A DNA stretch of 64,000 nucleotides from Agapanthus africanus (GCA_030015575.1 CM057339.1:775760809-775824808), one strand, 5' to 3'. Shown: positions 31,748 through 44,579, counted from the first letter of the stretch. Numbers and translations are program-made. Notes: generated by a model not told the origin, from the letters alone.

Positions 31748-34700
31748 CTACTGAGGAGGAAGTGTCTTTAATAAATTCACAAACTGCTCTCGCACTTCCT
31801 TCAGCGCTTCCTCCTGAGTGACAGCCGCAGCAACCTCCGCCTCCACCTGGGCTCGCTGCTGCAAGAAGGATGAAAGTTGCTCCTCCGCCGCCTTCTGGGC
31901 TGCTTCCTGGTTGGGTGCATCTCGCTCGACAACGTCAAGTTTTTGCCTCAATGATAACCCTTCGGAAAGACATTGCAGAAGGCCCTCAAAGACAACCTTC
32001 AGCCGTGCGGCGTTGGCCTCCACCCGAGCATGCAGTTGGGCAGACTTGCTCGAAGTCTCACCACGCTCCTTACGCCTTGAAATGACTTCTTGTTCGAGAT
32101 GGCGGAAGTAAGGAGCGCTCTGCTCAATCCACGCTGTTCTTTGATTACTGGCAACCAAGGTCTCGGGAGCGGGACGCAGCGACTCCAACTGATATAGGCG
32201 ACCCTCGATCTCCCTACAATGGTTAACCCAGGATGCGATGATGCCCTCATCATGAAAGTTCACGAGTATTGCTAGCATCGGGTTAACCACCATAGCGAAG
32301 TCTGCGGCAGATGTAGGAGTTTCAACGTCGAGTTCCTCGACGTAGTCACTCAACATGCGCAGACTATTCGCGACGCCTTTTGAAGACAGACTCCTCAGAT
32401 AAGGACCCGCCGGCATGGTAATACGAGGCTCGAAGGGCGCCGAGACCGGAACGACAGCTGAAAAGAAACAGGATGCGATCAGATAACAGTACAGAAAATA
32501 AAGAGAGGGAAGTTACCAATGTGATGGTCGCTGTACCAGTTGAGACAGGTGGCAAGGTCGGAAGAGCCGGTGGCGCAGCTGATCTTTTATCCCCTCCTTC
32601 AATCTGTAGCACTGCAGTTGAGATGAGAAAAAGAGGTTAGAGGTAATTCCATCAATAAAAAAAAAGAAGAAAGATGTCAATGGAAATTATACTCACCAAC
32701 GCCACCAGAGGAAGAAGCAAGTTCGGATGGGAAAGAGAAGTGTGGGAGCAACATCTGATATACATGATCAAAGAGCACTCCTAAAGAAACACGACAAAAT
32801 GACTTTAGTACACAAATTATATGTCTGAAGTATACGATTAATAAATTGCAAACCCATACCTTCCAACATCTTAGATGGTATGAGAGAGGGTTAAGAGGTG
32901 ACCACCGCCAAAGCAGTTGTTGAAGGCGCTCCCTCAAGCAGTGGAGTATCGGCACTGGCTGCACCTGCGTTACAACAAATATGAGTTTGTCAGAAAGGAT
33001 CGTAAGATAAAAAGGATAGCAACTTAGGATTTACCTGATGAGCTACCGGCTGAAACGGAGGCGATTCCCTCCTCTATTGACATGAGACCACCGCCCGTGG
33101 CCTCATCACCCGACTCAATGGGAACCGTTGTGGTGCTCGCGAGACCTGGAGACGGCGGAGGACCATATACGGGGAGGGCTATGACTGGAGTATTGCCAGA
33201 TTCCAGAGAAGGAGCGGTTGGCTCGTCCTCGGGAATCATGGCCACCTCACCCACTACTCTCTCAGGTTCAGTGGTCGCGGTTGTATCGTCCACCATCACC
33301 ACGAGATCGCCGGCCTCGAGCGCCTCATCCGCCACCACCCTAGACTCAGTTATAATGATCATATCATCTGCCACCACTTCAGGTTCGGCATTAATGACCT
33401 TCTCGGCTACAGGCCCTTCAACCTCCACCTCAGGCTCTAAAGCCACAACGACGTTGCCCACCGTCGGCTCGAGTTCGGCAGGTACCGCCTCCTCTGTTTC
33501 TTTGAGATCAACGGTTTCCGCTTCCCCCTCGATCGGACTTGGCCCTGCAAAATAAGAAATATAAGGACCAATGACATTAAAATCCTTATAACAAAAACTC
33601 TGAGAGAAATATTACCTGAAGCGGATTTGCCGTTTGCGCTCCGAACTGCGCGCGCCACCTCTCTGCGAGCAGTGGATAGGGCGACAGGGGCCTCTTCAGA
33701 TGGAGTATCAGCACGAGGGGCAGTGCTGGGACCGCTCCCATAGCCAAGGCAGCCCTGCGTGCCTTCGCCTTACGCCTCAGCCGCTTCTTTTCCTCCCGGG
33801 CTGTCGCAATGGACCTTTGTGACGCCTCCTTCAAGGCGTCGTCATCCTCGTTCAGGGATGCCTCCAGAGCCTTTAAGGTATCTCTCATCGGCTCTTCAAG
33901 ACGAACCTCCTGCGGTGGCCCAGTGGAAGCAGGAACATCGGCAGCTGGTAGAACATCTGCGTCACTTGGAGGGAACGACATTGAGGTACCTATGATTAAA
34001 GGGGAAAGGTTAGATTGACCATAACACAAGGAAAATGAAAACTTGATGAGTCGAAACTTACTAAGGCCCATAGATGCTCTAAGATGTTCCTCCTCCTGGA
34101 AAGTCTTTAGAGAAGCTGCAATGGCTTCCTCATCAGTGATGCCTGTTGAAAGAAAGGAAAGAAAAGCGTTAGTCAAAGGCAATGAAGAGGATATGTTGCA
34201 ATAAAGAAAAGGCGACTAGTAGTTACCTGATTGCGCAAGCTTAGCTAACCACGCGTCACGCCTCGCCAACCATGCTGAAGCTTTGAGAGCAGCCTCCAAG
34301 TCTGTACGTCCGGCGGCGGCATCACTAATCCTTCGTTAGTCCCGTATTCGAGCAGGCCCTCAGCATAGGGAGCATGGGGTTCCTGACCGAACACGACGTT
34401 CGCAGCGAAGAGCGATTTCTTTTTCTTTTGCCCTCCGACCCTAGGCTCACGGGGGATCGACTTTCGTTTAGCTGCCACTTTGGGACGACGGGTCCCGATG
34501 TCCGCACCCACGCCAGACTCCGGCGAGGGTACAACCACTGTCTCCACTGGAGCACAGGGTGCGGGAGGTGAATCTATGATATCAGGGAGCGGAAACTCAC
34601 GTGGAGGGCTTTGTGCACGCGAGGGTCCGGCTTTGGCATCTTTTAAAGGGGGGATTACCGGGGTCCTTGGCACCAGAGGAGCGTTGCGATCGCTACCTGG

Positions 34701-36553
34701 AGGTGCACCCTTACGGTCGATCAGCAACCGCCTTTCCTCCTTTATGACCGCTCCCGTCGAATGACTGTACCATTCTGTGTATATCCTAAGAAGTCGGGGG
34801 GCGCAAGCTGGTTCACTGATAAAGAAGTGAGAGCCCGTGTTTAGACGCATGAAGTGATGCAGCGCTCTCTCCATCCCTTCTTCAGTCGCGGCAGGTTCCG
34901 ATAAAAAAGCTCCAGCGGTACCCCTTGATTATAGCTCAGCTGTTGGGCGAAACGATGCGGGTTATATCTCATGAAGATCGCTGCCCCGTCCTGCCTAAAC
35001 ACCAAGAAGCCCGGTCTGATGGAATATAGGTGAAGGGTTTCCCGGGCCGTTAAAACTGAAGCTCCATCCTTGAAAGTGTCTTGCAATGGCCGCACTGCAG
35101 TGGTGGACGTTTTTCCAATAGTCAACACCTTGTCAATGAAAGACACACCGGTTCCAACGGTGTGGGAGCGAAGGAGTAAACCCCTGGCATCTCGTGGCGA
35201 TGGATTTACAATTGATGCGCCGATCAACTGTAGAATGCGAGGAAAACTGCACCTTTCGTAGAACGAGGGCCTTTTATGCATGCCGAAGACACCCGCTGTA
35301 TGTAGCTCGAGCCACGACATAAAGTAGTGCATCGGGAAGACCACGTGCAACACCCCAGGCTCATTAGCATCCGCTGCTTGACTGAGGCCATGATATAAGT
35401 GCGCCAAGCCGGCGATCCCAACGGCCACCTTTACCCCGATAGTCATTCGGTGGGCCGGGTAAAAAACAGAGGGCCGCATGCGGTGAGAGTGCATTGGCAG
35501 CGCAAACCAACTCAGCCAGAGCCCAAGAAATCCTAAAAAGAAGGCCTCCTCGTCCATCTCGGGGGCCGCGACTTCTGCAAAAGGCATGGTTGGGGAGTTA
35601 GGAAGAAAAAAGTCCTTTTGGTCTATGTTTTTCGCCGGCAGGTTATGCAAACCTAAACCAAAAGGGTCCTCGAGGTTGGCAAACTTGGCAGCTTCCGCCG
35701 AGAGGACGTTTGGATGAAGGAACCGAGCAATGAAATCCTCAAAATTAACTCCGCGGCTCCCACGCTCAATGAAAAGGGCCTCGTAGATGCTCAACACCTT
35801 GATCAGACTTGGAAATTGATGTTGAACAGCGTTCTCCGGCGTGAGCCCCCTTATCACCGGCTTAGCACTAAAGACGTACTCATCCGGCGGGAGCAACTCT
35901 TCATAATGTTCCCCCATGACCGGTAGACCGGATACCTCCGTAAACTCTTCCAAAGAGATTGACACTTCCCGATCCATGGCAAGGAAAGTGTGGGTAGGAA
36001 TGTTCCACTGCTCCAGGAAGGCCTTGAACCACCAGGTGGGAAGCGTGGGATACTAGAAGAGGGAGACATAGACTGCGGTATACAATCCTAATCTTATCAA
36101 CTGCGACTTCTTCGTCGACAGGATATACCGGGCCCACGGCAGATAGCCGATTGGATGGCGGGGGATCAAACCGATATTATATGATTGCCCCCAAGGTCGT
36201 GCCTCGCCTTGACAGATGCGGCGCCCCAGGATATCCAAAACCATGGGACGCTGAACCGGAATCGCATCTATGGCGGGATGTAGAAAGCCCTTTGATGTCC
36301 AATCAACCATCTCCACGGCGTACTGCACCGGGGGTGGGCTGGCGTAATGAATCGCCGTTATGGGTTTTGACGGCACTGCGCATGTGAAGCTCCGTCGGCC
36401 CATGATGATCTGATTGTACCACGACCCCCAAAGATGGAGACTCTTGTATTCCGGATCGTACTCCTTAATCATGGCCAGGACTTCACAGTCCAAGGGCGCC
36501 TCGGGAAATCCCTCCTCCGAGCGGACGAATGGGAATGAAGTGTCTAGAGACAT
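31748..36553 (-). pseudogene. Antisense spliced plant mobile domain gene (element A)
   Basis: The ATG at 36553 follows a leader intron. I predict exons 36553-34227, 34142-34062, 33989-33616, 33544-33035, 32964-32860, 32780-32697, 32611-32517 and 32457-31748. The introns start GT and end AG on the minus strand (for example donor GTAAGT at 34061, acceptor TTTTGCAG before 33544). The first exon encodes the PMD: W-G-S-W-Y, G-R-R-S-F, V-S-I-S-L-E-E-F-x-E-V-S-G-L-P, W-L-S-W-F-A-L-P and A-H-L-Y-H-G-L-S. The rest is Ser/Pro/Glu-rich, with a Lys-rich nuclear-type stretch and a C-terminal coiled-coil-like region rich in Glu, Gln and Ala. A TAG (36053), a TAA near 32910 and single-base frameshifts near 34905, 34325 and 33735 break it. 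Role unknown; such extra genes are known in Tat elements. Confidence 0.8.
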
Positions 36554-37300
36554 GATCGCTGCAAAAGAACAATTTAGCCGTTAGTGTTGTAATTCCAACG
36601 TTTGGCATTTAAAAAAGAAAATGCATTAATTAAATTAAATTAAAATTAATTAATTACACCACACAGCAGTGCAGTGAGCAGGAGACTAAAAAGGGACCCA
36701 CAAAATCTGGATGCGTCAGTTAATAAGACAAACTCATCATTGGATGAGATTGTCAGTTGGTCCCTAATAAAACATTCCCATTAATAAAGAATCCCTAGAG
36801 ACAAGGAGAAAATCTCCTCTTTCAGAGCAAAGCTCTGTCACAGAGTGACACTTGTCAAACTCTGGTCCCAGGGAAATAAGATTCCTTAAAAGAGCATGGC
36901 TCTGTGGTAATGATGGAAAAGTCCATCAGAAAATTTTTGGAATCTTGAAAGATTCATGAAAAATTTTCAAAAAATTTTCAAATCTAAAAGAGCTATTTTT
37001 TTAGATCTATGAGCAAGGCTCTGTTCATGGGTTAAAACCCATGAACAAGATTCCTGTAGATCTATAAATTCTGAGAGCAGAGCTCTGTTTATGAAACCCC
37101 AATGAGGATTTCTTTAGATCAAAAGATCTGTGAGAGCAAAGCTCTTTGGTTAAGATTAATTTAAATTAATTTCATTTAAGTTAATTTTTACCTAAAGTTT
37201 CTAACTTTGGGAAGGAGTAAAACTCTGAAGTTCTTAAGAAAGAGCAAAGCTCTGTTGAAATCAAAAATCTTAAAACGGTAAGATTTTTCTAAGGGCCAGA
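36554..37300 (-). other. 5' leader and intron of the A PMD gene
   Basis: On the minus strand a donor TTTAG|GTAAAAA lies at 37191 and an acceptor CTTTTGCAG at 36559, leaving a five-base spacer before the ATG. The intron is 633 bp, the size I find in element B. It is rich in AGAGCAAAGCTCT-type palindromes (for example near 36830, 37070 and 37133). Confidence 0.65.
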
Positions 37301-37306
37301 GGTCCT

Positions 37307-37396
37307 ATTTATAAGGCGCTTGCGCCCCTTGAGCTCACCCCTTGATCCAACGATCAGGAGTTTGCCACCGCTGCACTCACGTGTGCACCACGTGAG
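37307..37396 (-). promoter_or_regulatory. Promoter of the antisense PMD gene in A
   Basis: TATAAATA (minus strand, 37314-37307) is preceded by the dyad TCACGTGGTGCACACGTGA at 37377-37395 (five-base spacer). Element B has the same layout. The segment sits between gene and PPT, outside the LTR. Confidence 0.65.
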
Positions 37397-37401
37397 CGCA
37401 A

Positions 37402-37416
37402 CGGTGGGGGGGCATT
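37402..37416 (+). other. Polypurine tract of element A
   Basis: CGGTGGGGGGGCATT ends directly at the TGTTTCGCCC start of the 3' LTR. It primes plus-strand DNA synthesis. Confidence 0.85.
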
Positions 37417-39969
37417 TGTTTCGCCCAATCAGAGCAAAACTCTGTTGAAATTCAAAATTCAAAATTTTGAAGCAACGCTTCAAATCTCGGGCGCAACGCG
37501 CCACATGTCAAGCGCTGATACGTCAGCGCAGCGCCCAAGAAGGCGCGCCTAATCAGAGCAAAGCTCTATTTAAATGAAGCAACGCTTCAGCTGCGCAAGC
37601 ACTGCGCTGCGCGACACGTGTCAGCGCAGATGCGCTAGCGCAGTTGCGCTGCGCTTTGCGCTGCGCGACACGTGTCAGCGCAGATGCGCTAGCGCAGTTG
37701 CGCTGCGCTGTGCGCTGCGCAACACGTGTCACGCGCTGGGGCATCTGCGCCAAACAACATTAAAATTCTAAGAAATCTTTTCTGTTCTTGTTAAAACAAG
37801 AAAATTTTCTTCTGCAAAGCAGAAGCCCTTGGATCAAAGATCCAACAGTGGGGAAAATTCCCCAAATCACTCAGAGAAATATCTCTTTAACAAATTTAAC
37901 TAATTTATGGGCACTATAAAAAGGACCCTAGGCCTCAATTCAGAGAAAAAAAAACATTTTTCTTGGAAAAAAGCCAAGAGCTTCAAACAGAGAGAGAATT
38001 CTGAGAAAAGCTCAAAGAACAGAAAGGTAAAAACCTTCACGAGAGAAAAGATTTTTTTTTAATAAATCATTGATTTAAAAACCAGATCAATGTTCTTCAC
38101 ATAATAAACAGTTTTTTGCACTTCTCATGAACCCCTGGTTCTTTAAAAAAAATAAGAAAACAACAAAATAAAAATAGTGCTTTGCACTTTTATGAACCTC
38201 TGGTTCTTCAAGCAAAAAGAAAAACTTATTTTTCTTTGATCTAATTTAGATCAAGAAATCAAATAGTGCTTTGCACTTCTGTTCTTGAATCTAAAAGATT
38301 CTTAGTGCTTTGCACTTCTGTTCTTGAATCTAAAAGATTCTTAGTGCTTTGCACTTCCAAACTGCGCTGCTGCGCTCTTAAGAGAGCGCCACGTGTCAGC
38401 TACATAATAACTTGCGCTACGCGCTCTGGAAATAGAGCTTTGCTCTCTAGAATTGGCGCAACTCATCAGAGCGCGCCACGTGTCAGCAGCGCAGCGCACT
38501 GCGCTGTTGCGCTTGCGCTCACCAGAGCATGACACGTGTCATCACCATATGAGCTTGCGCTCATTACTTGGCGCAAAGCACCAGACAAATGCACTGCATT
38601 GCTTACAAAAGGGGCCAAGCCTAATTAAAGAAGGCCTAACCGGTCTAATAAAATGCAATGCATTATTTTTAAAAAAAAGGGGCAGAGCCCAAACCAAAAT
38701 GGATGCTCTGCATCATAAATAAAGGGACAGAGCCCAAATCAAAAGCCTAGCAGGCCAGAATAGAATGCAGTGCATTATTAAATATGGGCAGAGCCCTAGC
38801 ACAGGCCTAATAGGCCAAAGATCAAGAAAAATGTTGAATATTCTCAACTGGACTTAACCCAATTTTGGCCGCAAGTCCTCAAATTAAATCGACTGAGCAT
38901 AGCTTTCTCTTAAATCAATTTATATCCGGTTCGAAGGTACATCTCCGAACTCCTCTAATACACGTCGTTGTAATCACTCAACGTCGTCAGAGAGGTGACG
39001 GGTCCCGACGACCACACCCTTCAATATTGGACCGAAACGTCCTTAAACTAATATCGGATCGAAACGTCCTTAAACTAATATCGAACCGAAACGTCCTTAA
39101 ACTAATATCGGACCGAAACGTCCTTAAACTAATGTTCGTCCCCAAATGGGAACATAGACCACCACGTCCTTAAACTGGAACATGGACCACCACGTCTCTA
39201 AACTGGATATGTCCCTAAACTGGAACAATAGAGCCTCCAAATGCTCTTTTGCCGGATCTAAATGGTCCCGTTTAAGTTGATCTTAGCCCCAAACACGGCT
39301 AACGTATCATTAAACATTCAAATGGACTATAAAACCCTAAATTAACTTCGGTTCGAGGGTACATCTCCGAACTCCTCTGATACCTATCGTTGTAATCCTT
39401 CAACGATGCCAGAGAGGCGACGAGCCCCAACGGCCATATATTAAATGGATCGCCACGTTAAGTTGATCTTAGTCTCAAAACAGGACTAACGTATCCTTTA
39501 CGAACGTTTAAGTTGATCTTAGCCGCAACGCGACTAATGCATCCTTAAACTAAAAACACCAAACCCAAATCTAAGTAAATACGGATTTGGACTAATCCAC
39601 GTCCTACGGGCGACGGCATTACTCAGTCTCCGTATACAATCCACGAGCAACCACAAACAAAACAAACACACACGACGCGAAGTGAAATTCTAGAGAAGGA
39701 GAAAGTTGTTACCACGATGCGGTAGCGTAATTAACTGCAGGGGCTTGCGCCTGCAGGGAAGAGCGTCCCCACAATCAAAAACCCTTCAAGCGAGGGGGAA
39801 TCTGACAAAGTCTGCTACATCGGCCGCATCCGTCTAAACCTCCGATACACGGTGCCATAAATCAACTTGGCATCTTCGGAGAGGTGGACGGATAAAACCA
39901 AATAGCATCTGCCCCGAATCTCAGCGTCATGACATCGCAGTCTTGTGTGCCGTCTTTCGGAGGGGAACA
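37417..39969 (+). repeat. 3' LTR of element A
   Basis: It starts TGTTTCGCCCAATCAGAGC and ends GGAGGGGAACA. It has the same order of motifs as the 5' LTR: GACACGTGTC sites, TATA box (37915-37924), TGCTTTGCACTT repeats and GGACCGAAACGTCC minisatellites. It differs in the copy number of a GCGC-rich unit near 37620-37730, in the minisatellite (39025-39210) and by point changes. Confidence 0.95.
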
Positions 39970-39974
39970 CCAAC
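39970..39974. repeat. Target-site duplication of A, right copy
   Basis: CCAAC, identical to 16662-16666. After it the B PMD gene resumes in frame. Confidence 0.95.
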
Positions 39975-42766
39975 GAAGGCGGGATGGTTTTTAATGATCG
40001 AGTCCTCTCTGCTCCTTCGGGACCTATTTTAGCAGCTTTTTGACTCGTCGAAAGAGGGAGCACCCTCCTTGAAGCCCAAGGAAGCCATGCACTTGTATTC
40101 GATCAGACCCGGTTATCTGGTGTTGCGTCGAAACGATGCGGCTCTTTTCATGCGGTACAATCCACACCTCTTTGCCCGGCATTTGGGATATAACCAGGGT
40201 GTCCCCTTCGAGGCATTTACAGTAGGGCCCAGCCCTTCTTTGGAAGCTGTTCGTGATGCCACCCACCATTTCATGAGGCTGAACACTGGTTCTCATTTTA
40301 TGATCCCCGAGGCCGACTACATTCTGAGGTGCGTGGGGGCTTTCACGGGTTGGTATCACCACCGGGTTAGTCCAATCATTGCTGAGGAGAGGAGGATACT
40401 TTTTGGGCTTAGAGCTCCCACCCCGCTCCAGGCTACGGGAGTCCCGCCACGACCACGAACAATGGTTCACCCTCTCTTGAGGGATACTGGTACCGTACTT
40501 ATTCCTGAGGAGGCGGATGTGGACTTGACTCCGACAGTTGGTATGCCGATGCGCACTAGGGCTCAATCAAAGGGCTTCTGATAAGGCGCCAGTAGCAGTT
40601 TCATCAGCTGCAGCGTTAGCAATGGCAGTGTCATCATCGGTAGCACCGCCGAGAGAGGATACTGAAGGCGAAGTTGGTCAACGTCGCACCAAAGCACCCA
40701 GGGAAAAGAAGCGATCGCCTTCTGGTGTTAGTTCTGGGTCAAAGAGGCGAAAGAAGACGGTCACCAATCTGCTCGAATTTTTAGTGGAATCCGAGCCAAT
40801 ATTTCAAGATGAACCAATAGCTATGCAAGAGCCAGATGGTGGTCTTCTTTTTCCAGGTTCATCTGCCGAGGAAGCCGCACAATTGGCTGAGGCTATAAGA
40901 CGCTCCCAGGATGAGACTGAAAATATGAGGGCCCCGAAGAGGCCTTATCCTGCCGTCATCTTCTACGAAGATTCTCCATCGATACGGCGGATATTTATAG
41001 GTCCTTTGGAAGAGGGAGGCGAGATAGCCCTTAAGCGGCCTATCTCGGCCGATGCCGAAGATGCGCTGTCGTTGTGGACTGGTGGCCACGAGTCTACCCT
41101 CGAACCCAGGCGAGCATACCTCCTCAGGAAGGAACGTCGGCTTGAAAAAGCCATATTAGAGGCATCCTGGCGTATCAGTATGCATGATTTCTGTATTTTT
41201 CCTTTGGCAAATAATTTGTTTCGCTTTTTACATCTTCTTATCTTCGTAAAACTTTTGCAGGGACTTCGGCCATGACAGAGGATTTGAGTTCGAGTTGTGT
41301 CTTGACTATGGACTCTGTAAACATCCCCGATGAGACACCAGTAAGTGTGGAGGGGGTCGATTCAGCTGTTCTTCCTGCCATGGAGCTCCCATTGGTGGTT
41401 TCCGTTCTCCCGGTGCTTGCTCTCCCAGAAGAGGCATCTTTATTGGCCGCAGATTCAATGGATCTTTCTGGGGATGGCCCGGGGACTATGGGACAGGTAA
41501 TCGAAGCCACCGTCCTTTTATTGGAGCCTGAAGCGGTGGCCGCTGCTCCTCAATTGGAAGTTGTTATACCGGCCCATGTCCCCGATGATGTGCCTGGGGG
41601 CATGGAGGAGGCTGCCGAAGCTGCTATCCCTCCAGTTTAGAGCGGGAGGAGCATCGAAGGTAGCCTTCTATATTTTATTTTAATAATCTCTCCATCATCT
41701 GAACCTTTCTGTCTTTTCAGAATTACGCGGGTTGGCGGCGTTTATCGCTGATCTGTTTCCTAGAAAATCCTTTCAGCGTTTGCTAGAGATGGCTGCTCCG
41801 CAGGCAATATCCCCTCAACGCATTTTCCTCTCTTCTGGGCAAGATTAGTGTTATGTGCCTTCTTCTCACGACATTATTATTATTTCATATAACGATACTG
41901 ATGTCTTCTGTAGTTCTGGAAGCCGATGACGAAGTTGAGATTCTTGACGGGCCTGGGGATCTTTTGGACCCTTCTTGCATGACTGTGGGTAAGTAAAGTT
42001 TCGACGTTGTTCCATTTGCTCTTTGCTTGCAAGTCTCGCTGATTGTTTATAAATCTTAACAGGTTTGCCAGTTCTTACCACGCTGGAATCTCGCATCGTC
42101 ATGCCACCTGGCCCCTATGCTCTACGTGTCTCTGAACGGATGGCAAAGCTAAGCCTTCACTCTTTGTCAGCTCTGATCGAAGACCTTCGTGCTGGTAGTT
42201 TGATCACGGCCGAAGAATTTGCCGCCGAAGCCAACAGTTCTCTCCCCTTTCTTACTGCTTACCTTAGCGAAACATTGGTGCAAGTCTGGGTTGAGTTTTA
42301 TCGTCGTGTGGAGGCTTGCTTGCATAGTCTTGAATGTATGCGCCTTCCTTCAGAGGTTGTAGCTGCAAAGGAGAGCTTGCGGGGGCTGATTGAACGGTGC
42401 GCCGCAAATATGCTGTCATGCGAGAAGAGGCTCAGCCGAAAATTTTCAGAGAGGAAGCTGGCTTCAAATGCGCTGGGGGAACTTCAAGCTGAACTTACGG
42501 CCAAGACCACTCATGCGTATGAACTCTGGCGGGTGCTTCAAGAAGCTATCAGGGAGGTGGTAGCAATTGATAAAGCCGTCATTTTTACCCGCGAGATGGT
42601 TGAAGCCCACAAGGTCACTGAACAGGAGATTGAAAGTCGTCTTGCCTCGTACCAGGCCCAACAGTCTTAAGCGGAGGCCCGTCTCGTAGCGATAACAAAT
42701 TATGAAGCCGAGGCCCAGCGGAAAAAGGATGAACTGACAAATCTGTTACATCGTCTGCCGGCTTGA
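39975..42766 (+). pseudogene. Plant mobile domain protein, second part (element B)
   Basis: This continues the gene interrupted at 16666. G-G-M-V-F-N-D-R-V-L is in frame with the first part and matches the element A protein; a stop and frameshift follow near 40030. Then H-L-Y-S-I-R-P-G-Y, M-R-Y-N-P-H and H-H-F-M-R-L-N-T-G-S-H-F are shared with A. A Ser/Ala/Lys-rich region and an acidic tail follow. Predicted introns are 41177-41260, 41660-41720 and 41989-42062, with another ending at 41913 whose donor appears mutated (AT near 41849). The C-terminal part (42063-42766) is helical and Glu/Ala/Gln-rich. Stops at 41638 and 42668 break it. The final stop is TGA at 42764. Confidence 0.75.
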
Positions 42767-42871
42767 AAAATTGTATATTTTTCCTTTTATTCTTCTTTTA
42801 TACATACTCCTGAATGAGAGTATTTTTTTTATTCTTTCATAGATTGTAATTTGTATTCATTTTGATTCATG

Positions 42872-42877
42872 AATAAA
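42872..42877 (+). terminator. Poly(A) signal of the B PMD gene
   Basis: AATAAA about 105 bp after the stop codon, in T-rich sequence; it corresponds to the signal in element A. Confidence 0.6.
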
Positions 42878-43019
42878 AGACATATTTTTCTTGTCTCCCT
42901 CTGTCATTTTTCCTCTTTGCTGTATTGTCGCTATGTTACTCTGGGAAGCGTAGAGAATATTTCGTCCTAGCCTTCTTGTAGGGTATCGATGGCTTAGGAA
43001 GCAGGTTCATGTCTGCTGC

Positions 43020-43215
43020 CCAAGACTTTCCAACTTTATGAGTCGTGAAGATCTCAAAAAGATTTTTCTCCCTACGAGTCGAGAGGATCTCGTAGGTGTA
43101 TTTTCTCCTTGGGAATCGTGAGGATTCCTAAGTGCGTTTTCTCTTGAGAGTCGTAAGGATCTCACAGAGAATTTTCCTGCCTACAAGTCGAGAGGACTCG
43201 TAAGTGGTTGTTTCC
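43020..43215. repeat. Hairpin array with TCGTGAGGAT core (B, first block)
   Basis: This is the inverted counterpart of the A arrays. CCTACGAG/CTCGTAGG (about 43071-43096) is a perfect 8-bp stem. CTTGGGAAT/ATTCCTAAG follows with one G-T pair, then two weaker units to 43205. The core is TCG[TA][GA]AGGAT. Confidence 0.8.
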
Positions 43216-43669
43216 CTCTTTGTCGATGTTCGACTTCGGAGAGTGTGACCTGTGAATAGTATGCAAGAGTCCATCTTGGACCGACTTGCAGGGCCCCGGT
43301 GCTTAGGAAACAGGTTTTTTAATCCCCATTGCCTAAGGCTTTGCCTTACGAGTCGAGACGAATCGAGAAGTTCTCGCAAGGATGTCCTAACGTCACAGTT
43401 AACCTCTGCTCTATACGACAGAGGTCCGTTAGGGTATGTGGTACTAGGGTTGTGTCTGTCGTACCGTCGCGTTGGCTGATATATTTCTCAATAGGTAATT
43501 TTGCTGTTCGAGTAGCCTTGCGACTGTCTTGCCTCTGATCCCTTCAGGGGCTGGACAAGATGTCTTCAAGCAATCTCCAGGTAGTATTACTGTCGAAAGA
43601 ACAAGCGTTAGGGATATTCCATGTCACTTTTTACTTGAGGTTAGGCTCAGTTTGGAAGCCCCGATGAGT
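43216..43669. other. B 3' region, no gene seen
   Basis: A GTGAATAGTATGCAAGAGTC segment resembles the piece at 31200 in A. The rest shows no coding potential and no clear repeats. Confidence 0.4.
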
Positions 43670-44430
43670 CATGACCACTCCGCGCTGGTGTGGGATGATC
43701 TCCGATAGTCTTTCAGGTTTTATATGAGTTGCCGTCAAGACCCTGAATCTAGGAATATTGCCTTTGCTTCATTTGCTGGCATTGCGTCTGCTGTATCGAG
43801 ATGAATGTCACGGTGGTGATCACTCCGTGCTGGTGTGGGATGATCTCCGATAGTCTTTCAGGTTTTATATGAGTTGTCGTCAAGGCCCTGAAGCTAGGAA
43901 TATTGCCTTTGCTTTATTTACTGGCATTGCGTCTACTGTATCAAGACGAATGTCGCGGTTGTCTCTAGGTTGTTGGTGAACCGTCGAGGTTTGGAACTAG
44001 GGACTTTGCCGTAGCTCCGTTGTTTGATTGTCGCGTCTGAATCCTGCTGGAGGAAGGACGCTGCGGTGACATCTCGTCTGCTGTATTGAGACGAATATCG
44101 AGGTGGTGACCACTCCACACTGGTGTGGGATGATCTCTGATAGTCTTTCAGGTTTTATATGAGTTTCCGTCAAGACCTTGAAGCTAGGAATATTGCCTTT
44201 GCTTCATTGTTTTGGCACGTCTGAATCCTGTTGGAGAAATAACGCTATGGTGACATCTCGTCTGCTGTGTCGAGATGAATGTCGAGGTGGTCTCTAGATT
44301 GCTGATGAGCCGTCGAGGCTTGGGACTAGGGACTTCACCGTGGCTCCGTTGTTTTGATTGTCGCGTTCGAGTCTTGCTGAGATGAGGAGGAACACCGTTG
44401 TGAGTCTCCAGGCTGTAGATGTTGCCATCG
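43670..44430. repeat. 145-bp degenerate tandem array
   Basis: GA[CT]CACTCC[GA]... followed by TGGTGTGGGATGATCTC and TAGTCTTTCAGGTTTTATA recurs at 43673, 43818 and 44108 (145 and 290 bp apart). A more diverged copy lies between and another after. It sits where element A has its unrelated 159-bp array. Confidence 0.8.
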
Positions 44431-44579
44431 AGACTTGGCTCTCTTTCCGATGGAGCATGGTGGGATGATATGGTTCCCTCTTTGTTTGTGCCCCTGGATT
44501 GTATACAGGGATCGATGTGATCTTATCTGTAGGGCAAAGTTCCATTTTTTTATTATTTCTTTTATATTTCCGCGATGCT

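Larger units (their letters stand above)
16667..39969 (+). mobile_element. Element A: complete 23.3-kb Tat-like Ty3/gypsy element
   Basis: A has two LTRs (16667-19186 and 37417-39969), PBS, a single gag-pro-pol frame, a 3.1-kb repeat-rich region, an antisense spliced PMD gene and a PPT. Termini are TGTT...AACA and the TSD is CCAAC on both sides. The archaeal-type RNase H between RNase H and integrase places it in the Tat group of plant Ty3/gypsy elements. Size and the extra gene fit the giant Ogre/Retand/Grande type, but I cannot name the family. The LTRs differ at scattered sites and in repeat copy number, so A is not brand new. Six in-frame stops make it non-autonomous today. Confidence 0.95.

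Noticed and set aside
33034-33062. Hammerhead-like CTGATGAG...TGAAAC string
   Set aside because: It overlaps an exon-intron junction of the antisense PMD gene. No flanking stems I and III or cleavage triplet could be fitted, and the usual CGAAAC is TGAAAC.
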